A stretch of DNA of 64,000 nucleotides from Mesostigma viride (Eukaryota; Streptophyta; Mesostigmatophyceae; Mesostigmatales; Mesostigmataceae), in contig RPFO01002194.1 in the NCBI GenBank assembly GCA_009746045.1, forward strand, positions 150,547 through 214,546. The letters run 5' to 3'. Shown here in pieces: positions 57,019 to 64,000 of the stretch (within the stretch, counting starts at the first letter, position 1; every line of letters starts with the position of its first letter). The notes beneath the pieces were generated by a model. The model was not told the DNA's origin and made no database searches. It was given only the letters and a program-made list of their open reading frames with translations. Both the position numbers and the translations under genes were made by a program.

Positions 57019-57294
57019 GTGTCCAGTCCATGTCCGGAACTGAAAATCCTGCACCAGCTTCATCATGCAGAGCCAGCCTCCAACCCTGTAAAGCCTATTA
57101 AGGTTACCTTTGAGTATGAGGGTCGAAGTTTCTCATTTGCTGTAGACCCTTTACAAGCTTTCTCTTGGTTGCATCAACTTTTCCAGGCTGTAAAAAACGA
57201 GGACAACACTTGGCATTTTGGCCTGTGGGATTTTTACTACTACATTGAAAGGGTTGTGGTTGACAACATCACAGGAGGGTCCGGCGACGACTAG
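57019..57294 (+). CDS. Small ORF upstream of gag, 5' end frameshifted
   Basis: A likely start MSGTENPAPASS at about 57030 is in another frame than the main part. That part (IKVTFEYEGRSFSFAVDPLQ to a TAG at 57294) looks like a compact folded domain. Its function is unknown. It could be the N-terminal part of gag. Confidence 0.45.
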   Translation: MSSPCPELKILHQLHHAEPASNPVKPIKVTFEYEGRSFSFAVDPLQAFSWLHQLFQAVKNEDNTWHFGLWDFYYYIERVVVDNITGGSGDD

Positions 57295-57390
57295 GTGCTG
57301 ACTATTTCTTTTAAGTTGGTACTGTTTAAGCGGACTATACCCCTGTTTTGAACCAGACCTGAGCCCAGCAATACCATACCCCTGTTCAGA

Positions 57391-58303
57391 ATGACTAGCC
57401 GGGCTGCTGACCGCGCTGCGGAACGCCTAGCCAACACACGTTTTCTTTCTCAAGCAGTGAAAAACGTCACGAAGATTAACGGCAAAGATATCGACAAGTG
57501 GATCACATTCAAGCTGCAGTTTACAACGCTGTGCCGTTCCCAGGGCATCGCTGATATCCTGCTGGGGACAGCGGAAGACAACCCAGAAAACCGGAACTTA
57601 GATGAGGTGCTGCTTGCACCCCTTCTCTTGTGCCTGGAAGACTGGGCTGTTTCCTTGGCTGACTCATGCCCGGATCAGCGAGCATCGACAGTGTTTGCAC
57701 GGCTGCGTGATACAATCGAACAGCCTATGATGACTGACAGTTACAAAGCGGAGAAAAAACGCGAGATTGCAAGGATTGAGATGAACCCAGCGACCGAGTC
57801 GGGGATAAGCTACTGGACAAGGGGTGAGGTCCTCCGACGCCGCCTTCATGACCTCGGCATCCCCCTCACCGATGAAGCGTGGCGGGATTACATGCTGGCC
57901 GGCCTGCCTACACAGTATCGACAGGCACTGGCCGCCCGCCGCCGCGATGGGATGACCTTGGGGGAGGTGAAACTCCTGTTTTTGGAGATCGACGACTTCC
58001 TGGTTGATCGCCGTACTGGTTCCAAGGGGCAAGGGGGTGCTACCAAGCCGCAGGAAGGCACCTCTGGTGCCCAGCCACCTGGGCAGGCCTATGCGACTGG
58101 AGCAGCCAGCACGCCCAAGCGCTGTTCTTTCTGCAGGAAGCCCGGTCACACACCCGGCCACCTGCTGGCGGAAGCACCCCGAGCTGCGACCCAATGAGAA
58201 GCCAGCTCAGGCCAACATGACACAGGAGGCCAGCGAACTTCCACCCGGTTTCTGTTTTTCCACTGACGCAGGCCCATCCGGGAACCTTGAGACAGTTCTG
58301 TGA
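57391..58303 (+). CDS. Copia-type gag with CCHC zinc knuckle, one frameshift
   Basis: The frame from ATG 57391 has the UBN2/gag pattern (KINGKDIDKWITFKLQFTTL, then YMLAGLPTQYRQALAARR). The zinc knuckle CSFCRKPGH is completed (TPATC, W..HPELRP) only in the next frame, so a 1-2 nt change near 58150 splits it; the second frame ends at 58303. Gag packages the element RNA. No pol follows before the 3' LTR. Confidence 0.8.
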
Positions 58304-58489
58304 GCCGCTGACAGTGATGACATGATATACCCCTATGGCCGGGTTCAACACCTGATTATGTGAAACCCAGACGCAGTGCTTTTGTCAGGGGGTGGTTAGG
58401 ACGGACGCGTCCAACTGCTCACCTATACTAGAGTAACAAGTGTTTTTGATGACAAGCCAGGTAGTTCTCGCCCATGGCCCAAGGGGGTG

Positions 58490-59236
58490 TGTCAGAAGTT
58501 TTACCGTTTGTGCCACAGGCTCGCATTTTTTATTAGTGCAGGCTTGGGCCACTTGCTCGTGTTTGTATTATCGTTTATTCTGCCGTCGGGACATTGACGG
58601 AATTATTACGTAGGATATGCCGTGATTTACCTTGCCGGCACAATTCTGTGTGAGCTACGTCAGTGCCTTGCTTGATTTTCAGTGTCGAATCTCAGTACGG
58701 AAGATACTGTGGACTTTTGTACCGTCCGTAGGTCTTACCATATATTCTGAGTTGTCTGGTATGACGCGCCGCATGGACTTTGGCAATTTTTTGCCAGACG
58801 GACCAGTTGTGGCGCCGCGTCACTTCCTTGTGACAGATGTAGACGAAAATAAGTTGAGCCTGCGCCGACCTTAGAGAAAGAAACCTAATATAAGTGGTAG
58901 AGTACCTTTTGGCTCCGGCGCCGCGCCTCTGGCGCATGTGCATGACTTTTGTGCATCCGACAATGTTGAATGCGCCGTCACTAATCCGACGGCTACAATG
59001 CGTTGTTGTGGTTCTGCCCTTTGGGTGGACATAGCACTTAAAGAAAAATTGCTGCTCCTTGTTGTTTACAAGCCAGGTGACCTAAAGGGCTGGCCCTAGA
59101 CATGGTGGCCGCCCCATATTATTAATGTTTAATCAACGAATGGAATATGAACAATAATTCCTAATGTGATAAACATTTCCTCAAGTACTAGGCTTCAAGA
59201 AAGATCAGGTTCCTCCAATACCTGGTTATTTTCACA
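58490..59236 (+). repeat. 3' LTR
   Basis: 747 bp. Differences from the 5' LTR were seen at about 58976 and 58988 (the GCGGCG/GCGCCG and ATCTGA/ATCCGA positions). Confidence 0.92.
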
Positions 59237-59829
59237 CATATTACAGTATTTCTCCCTGCAGCCCAAGGGCGGGCTCATCGAGCCGACCATGTCGGGCTCC
59301 GCCTCGGGCATCGCCTCGGGTTCTGCGCCAAGTCGTCCAGCCGATGCACCATCTGCAGCGATGAATGTAGACAATGCTCTGGCTGCCCGCCATATCTCTG
59401 TCCAGGAGTCTTTGCAAATCACCCCGACTGGGTGAGGATGTACGAGCGGTGCGGCAAGGTACAAAACCTTCGTTTTGTTTCTGAAGGGACCGTGATGCGT
59501 GCCTTTGCAACCGATTGCAACCGCAGGGGGAAGCATAAGGGCTCTGAGCGACCCGGGCAGCGCGCAGGCCCATGTGACCCATGCATGTCTTATCAGACAT
59601 TGCGCGCAAGTCGGGACCGGTTCAAGCGCATGGAGGACTTGGTCGAGGTGGAGAGAATCCTTGCCACGCAGCTGTTACGACTCAGTCCTCTACCTCCGCC
59701 TCTACCTCTAACTGGTCTAATGCTACCTAAATTAGTGAGGCCACCTCTAGTCAAACCCCGCGCGAAAGACGAACGTGACGATCCGGATCTCAGTGCATTT
59801 ACGTAAGTACGACTATAATACGCCATAAG

Positions 59830-60657
59830 CCATTTACACGAACCCCGTTTATTCCAGGAGTTGAATGCCCTTCACCGCTGGCTAGCACGCCGGCGATGGA
59901 GACGGGATTTTTGTTGTTTGGGGAACCGATTGTGGGAGGCTGAGCCCGCAGCCGCCACTGATTGCTATTGAACCCTTGCAGCTGGCCAGGCCGCAAGGAG
60001 CTCAGCGGCGCGGCGCTAACCGATAAGGCATGCTCGAGCCTCTAACCCGAGACTACCGGTAGGCTACCCGATAGTGCATGCTCGAGCCTCTAGCCCGAGA
60101 CTACCGGCACTCAGCGGATCTGTGCTACCGAGGGCGACGGTTCTCTGACCGTCCCGGCGCGCACTGGCTTCCGTACCTTGCTTAGGCACCGACTAGCATC
60201 TAGACACCAATCTTTGATGCCCACCTGACTAGGCGCCCAGGCCGGCGACTACCGGCCAGCGGATAGATGCCACTCGGGAGCACAACTCCAGGAATAGAGG
60301 AAGGAAACACTACTACACTGCCATGACCCTAGCTATATGTGTCAATTCATTAACACACGCCGAGTGCCAACAAGAGGGGTAGAACGTGCATAAATGATCA
60401 TGCACCAACGGTCCAGCATGCTCAGGCCGACATGGCCCTCGCCTACAAATGCACAGATGCACGCTGGTCCACTTCATTCTACCCAAAGGATAAGGACCAC
60501 TACTGAAGTACGCGGCGCGACGCCAAAGGCATACAATGCACCACGGTACTGGGACAACAGTGTCCACCGGTACAAGCTACACGTAAACCTAAGAACGACT
60601 GAGGCAAAGGACCTAATTTACGTCCCTAACTGCGACAGATTGTTACGCGACGTAACA
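59830..60657 (-). repeat. Probable 3' LTR region of a minus-strand Ty3/gypsy element (left border unresolved)
   Basis: The right border is proposed at 60657: on the minus strand a G-run purine tract is followed by TGTTACG, and 60641-60657 is the inverted repeat TGTTACG-CGA-CGTAACA. Inside, an about 45-bp unit containing GCATGCTCGAGCCTCTA and CCCGAGACTACCGG is repeated twice (about 60020-60110). I could not locate the other end or a TSD. Confidence 0.45.
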
Positions 60658-61026
60658 CCTCCCCCCCACAAAGGTAGGGAGCCCTCTCCCTACACACAGG
60701 GAGGAAACCAAAGGAGTAGGAATATCCTAACGTACCCAACACAAGTCTAGCACAATGGACAGGCCATCCAAGGTACATAGCACAAACATGTTAACTCGGT
60801 TCCACCCCGAGTGGTGTAGGGTTAGCCAGCACCAAGCCTGGTGTGAGGTTCCCCTAACTGCCTGGCACGGAGGCCTTGCCTGGAGGGACGGCACTGGGCA
60901 GGACACACAGAGTGAACAATGTCAACACCAGGGACCAAGAACGACCAACCAATTGGCCAGAATATGAGGGCGACTCTATATACCGGAGGGACAACACCCT
61001 CAGGTCGGGCCTAAGGCCCTCTATCT
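60658..61026. other. 3' untranslated part of the minus-strand gypsy element
   Basis: Between the end of the additional ORF and the presumed LTR. No coding signal. Confidence 0.4.
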
Positions 61027-63338
61027 AGTTGCCATCAGTCTGGTAAGTACCACGCGAGGCCATCAGGACATCCAGATATGCATGGTAGCGAGTCACATCA
61101 TCAGCGTTGTGATGCCTGTCTACCGTGAGGAACACATCGGCCCAAACGCCGTCAGGAAAGAGGCCCAGGAAGGCCCAGTAGTACCTATGCTGAGTTAGGA
61201 CCACCTGGCCCCGAACCCAGTCCAAAAAGCCACAGGCAAAAAGCCGAAGGAAAGGCTCTACAGCGATCAAACAGAGGGCCCGAAGGAGTAGGCGCTGTCA
61301 GATACCGGATCCGGTTACGCAGACCCGAAGGGAAGAACAGATCTAGCAGAGGCTCCACGTTGGCCGGCCACAAACGGATGTGCCGGATCTCACGAGCCCG
61401 CCACCGGCGCGCACACTGTCGCGACCCGAAAGTCTCTAAATACTCACTGGCCCGAGGGGGAGGGTGGCCGTGGGAGTCCAGGCCCTGGCCCGGAAGAGGC
61501 ACTGGGCGGCATGCATCCCACTCCAGGGTGGGCTGCAGGTGCACCGCAGCATACGTAGCACTGGGCGCGGCAGGGTACTCGACCGTGAGGGCATCCGAAG
61601 CCATGATGCCCAGAGGCGGAGGGTAAGCCCACTGGTAACCACCGTAGGTGTCCAAATCGTTATGACGCCTCGCCCAGCGGTAGAGGACGCGACGCACCAG
61701 AATCTCACCCTGGTACACAGGATCAGCTACAATAACCATGTCAAAAGGAGGCCGATCGGTGTCAATGGGTAGGTTACGGTCCCTAGGCGCCCGACACACC
61801 TGGGAAAACCCATTGGACATGGGTGAAATGGACAGCTCCGGGGCGACGCGCGGGAGGTCACACTGACGGCGCGCAATCGCTGACATACCATATCCGGGGA
61901 CGGCTGAATCTCGCGACTCCGGCGTAAGATGTACCACAGTAGGGGCACGTTCCCGGTCACCCTGGGACAACTCCCGGAGGGAGTCGGCAGCGCAGAGGGC
62001 GCGCTGATCAACCCCGCTGGCCCTAACAACAGTGGTCAGCGAGCGAGTGCCCGAAGGGGCAGGAAGTTACCGGAACAGGGGTAGGATCCTGTGCAGGCGC
62101 AGAGGGGGCCGGCACCACAGGAGGCCGCGACGGACCCGCAACCGCGGATGACGGCGTGGCCTCCGCTGGAGGCGCACCCTCGGGCCACATGTTGAAAATT
62201 GGGCCCGTAGGGACAGGCACCTTGCCGTAAATTAAACTGGCTGCCGTCAAGACTCCAGTCCGGCACTGGAATCCTCTGAGGGGGACCCCCCTCCCAGAGC
62301 CTGGGCAGCCCACTCGTGTCGCCAAAGAAGCCCCGCAACGGCTGCGACGGAGCCTGGGAAGGCCCGGAAGCAGCGGCGGCGGGCGAAATCGCCGCGCCAG
62401 GAGACTCGCGCGGAGGCACAGGCAAGGCGACCACAGGCGCTGAGGCAGCAGGAGGCGTAGGAGCCGCAGCAGCGGACGAAGCCGCAGCGACCGAGGGCTC
62501 GCGCTGGGGCGCAGGCGAAGCCGCAGTCGCTGAGGTAACGGTAGGGGTAGGCGGAACAGCAGCAACAGGCGCCACACCAGGCGCAACGGCAGCGGGCGAC
62601 TGAGACGCCATGAATGCCCCGAATGCCGAGGCTAAGGACTGGATCTGGGCCTGCATTGCAGACACGGTAGCCGCAAGGTTGGCAGACTCTGGACCCACGT
62701 CCGGAGGGGTAGGAGACGGCTCCACCGACACGCGTCTGCTCGACGCCGGCGATGACGGAACAGGGGAAGGCGCCGACACTGAGGAGGAGGAAGCTGCTGC
62801 TGAGGCCGAATAATCAGGGGTGTATTGCGATTCTGCCAGTACGTCCTGGGAAGATTGATCGCCACGTGGAAACACCCCCGCCGACTGGTCAGCGATTTCC
62901 ATGAACTCAACAGCCAGGAGGAGATCAGAGGGCTCGTCGTCGATCTCGGCCTCCCCGACAGCAGGAAGCCAAAGGAAAATCTCCCTGAGGCGGGCGCGAC
63001 CGTCAGGCGTCGAGAGGTAGGAGAAAACTCGTGGACATTGCAGGACTGCGTCTACCTGTTCCAAGGCTGGGCACCGGGATCCGCAGCCCAGGAGACAATG
63101 CCCCGCATCGTCAAACTTGTGGATCACCAGGTGCTGGCCCAGATGGTCCACAGCATGCCAGGGCACACCCAGCAGCGCAGGCCTGATCAAGGAGGCCCGG
63201 TCAGCCGAAAAAGCCAAATGCCGGCACGGGGCCGCCAGGATACCCGCTCCGCGCGACCCAGCGACCGGGGAGCACCTCACAGAACAGCTGAGGATCCGGG
63301 ACTGGCTGGGGATCCTCCGAAGGGGTAGGCTCTGACAT
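61027..63338 (-). pseudogene. Additional ORF downstream of gypsy pol, function unknown, frameshifted
   Basis: The likely start is ATG 63338 (minus strand; MSEPTPSEDPQPVPDPQLF), 75 bp after the pol stop. The frame changes at a T-run near 63215, again near 62200 and near 61290, and ends TAG at about 61025-61027. About 750 residues in total. The N-terminal 130 residues include a Cys/His-rich piece (HCLLGCGSRCP) and an FSYLSTPDGRARLREIFLWL segment. The middle is Ser/Pro/Ala-rich with a coiled-coil-like stretch (NLAATVSAMQAQIQSLAS). The C-terminal 300 residues look globular and aromatic-rich (HRYYWAFLGLFPDGVW). I do not recognise it. Its position is that of an env-like or accessory third ORF, but I see no signal peptide or membrane segment. 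Confidence 0.55.
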
Positions 63339-63413
63339 TACGGCTGCGGAGGGGGGGGACAAACAACCACCCGTCAACAGCAGACATAAGATAAGAGAGG
63401 AGAAGGTCTACAT

Positions 63414-64000
63414 CTAAAGCTTGTGCAGGGTTTTGTACTCCTGCAAAAGGCGACTACACCCATCTAGTTCACTCTCAGTATACCACACTTTATCTACCTC
63501 ACTACGGGCATACATCCATTTAACCTTGTACTGGCGCTGAGTACCGCGACCCTTTTTAATGTCTCTATGGGCCACGATACTCTCTACCTCATCCTCTACC
63601 TCGCCAGTATCAGGATTATGCTCTAAAGGGGCAGGGGCTAACTCTCTCTCTGCGAACGTGCTTTGGTGGTAGAGTTTTAGCTGACTTCTATGAAAGGTGC
63701 GCGAATGGGTTTGCCAAGAGGTAGGGATGTCTATTTCATACAGGAAATTACCTACTCTAGACAACACACGTAAGGGTCCTAAAAAGGCGGGCCTGAGTTT
63801 CACTTTAAGTTCAGCCTCGAACTTGTGTGCGAATCGGCCAACACGAGGGCCTTCTATGTACTAGGACTAGATCTCCTATTTCTATCTCAGGGGCTCTCCT
63901 ATCTAGTGAGGCACGCGACCTAGCAAGGTACTTGGCTTGAGCCCTATGGTACCCTGCAATAGCATTGTCGTGGGCATTCTTCATCTTACCTAATAACGCA
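63414..64000 (-). pseudogene. Ty3/gypsy (chromovirus) integrase C-terminus with chromodomain, partial
   Basis: The frame enters from the right edge with the KNAHDNAIAGYHRAQAKYLA linker and GDLVLVHR. It then shifts by one base to GRFAHKFEAELKVKLRPAFL and GPLRVLSRVGNFLYEIDIP, FHRSQLKLYH, and a chromodomain (VESIVAHRDIKKG, YKVKWMYARSEVDKVWY, ELDGCSRLLQEY) ending at 63414. Chromodomains steer such elements to heterochromatin. RT and the integrase core lie beyond the window. Confidence 0.88.

Larger units (their letters stand above)
56111..59236 (+). mobile_element. Young gag-only LTR retrotransposon (Copia-like gag), TSD CATAT
   Basis: Two 747-bp LTRs (56111-56857, 58490-59236) begin TGTCAGAAG and end TTTTCACA; I noticed only two base differences. 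The element is flanked by CATAT at 56106-56110 and 59237-59241. A primer-binding-type TGGTATCGAG follows the 5' LTR, and a purine tract (AAGGGGGTG) precedes the 3' LTR. The 1.6-kb interior encodes gag but no protease, integrase or RT, so it depends on another element. Confidence 0.92.
55800..59806 (+). pseudogene. Cys-rich gene of transposase-associated type, split by an LTR retrotransposon
   Basis: The start MEPASGGLVEDGAEVP at 55800 is followed, after a frame change near 55920, by a zinc-finger-like block (ITCNICPDGRG, then LFTGSRWDDHLRTTLHQG). Then come a basic stretch and GSILQYFSLQPKG. The last joins the two sides of the LTR element when one copy of its CATAT duplication is removed. Further on, in another frame, is a cluster CTICSDECRQCSGCPPYLCP (59345-59410), followed by FATDCNRRGKHKG and CDPCMSYQTLRAS...RFKRMEDL to a GTAAGT at 59804. 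Multiple zinc-binding clusters resemble domains that accompany algal transposases. I cannot name the family. At least two frame changes besides the insertion show decay. Confidence 0.5.

Noticed and set aside
59166-59435. Plus-strand frame of 89 codons spanning the 3' LTR end and the flank
   Set aside because: Its first part lies in the LTR. The flank alone (LQYFSLQPKG...) belongs to the interrupted Cys-rich gene, so it is not a separate gene.
60005-60115. Possible tRNA genes in the repeated GCATGCTCGAGCCTCTA units
   Set aside because: No acceptor stem pairing, T-loop or anticodon arm can be drawn; it is a two-copy tandem repeat.
62316-62813. Plus-strand Ala/Gly/Glu-rich frames
   Set aside because: Antisense of the Ser/Pro/Ala-rich middle part of the minus-strand third ORF.

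Overview
The window looks like nuclear DNA of a green microalga, probably a chlorophyte or prasinophyte. The main evidence is one recognisable host gene. It is an intron-rich, plastid-targeted Rieske oxygenase of the pheophorbide a oxygenase (PAO/ACD1) type, on the minus strand at about 33226-46602. Its introns have GT-AG borders and are full of micro- and minisatellites. I cannot name the species from sequence alone. Almost everything else is transposable elements, nested several layers deep.

Layout. 1-1247: end of a non-LTR retrotransposon with a restriction-like endonuclease. 1722-3323 (minus): a broken Ty3/gypsy pol. 3937-4228: a hexanucleotide repeat. 6849-8077 (minus): a dead Penelope-like reverse transcriptase. 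8741-16640: remnants of an ORF1-only retroelement family (here 'family H'), one copy of which carries a complete-looking 5.4-kb pogo/Tc1-type DNA transposon (11010-16401). 17432-31894: three copies (A, B, C) of an APE-type LINE ('family 1'). Copies B and C have target-site duplications (TSDs). Copy B carries a solo LTR, and copy C carries a 5'-truncated insertion of a second LINE ('family 2').

33226-46602: the PAO gene. I could join 13 coding exons with phase-consistent junctions, except at one place where a short exon may be missing. 46963-55293: a region bounded by long inverted repeats that begins about 360 bp upstream of the PAO start codon. It holds a multi-exon SWIM zinc-finger gene, an intact full-length family H element (50552-52384) and large minisatellites. 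55800-59806: a Cys-rich gene interrupted by a young gag-only LTR retrotransposon (56111-59236, near-identical 747-bp LTRs). 59830-64000 (minus): the 3' part of a Ty3/gypsy chromovirus with an unusual additional ORF after the integrase/chromodomain.

How the parts relate. LINE families 1, 2 and H insert with 10-12 bp TSDs. Families 1 and 2 end in a short hairpin, TCT and an (AATT)n tail; H ends in a similar hairpin and an (AATTC)n or AATT-like tail. The family 1 copies differ from each other by many 2-5 bp insertions. Several of these have the form TA-NN(N)-TA, which is what Tc1/mariner-type transposons leave when they excise; the pogo-like element in this window has the matching CAG...CTG termini and TA duplication. 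In the PAO gene, several introns carry tandem repeats that copy the 5' splice site region. These two patterns are the most unusual things I see. All statements come from reading the sequence and from general knowledge of the families; no database search was possible.
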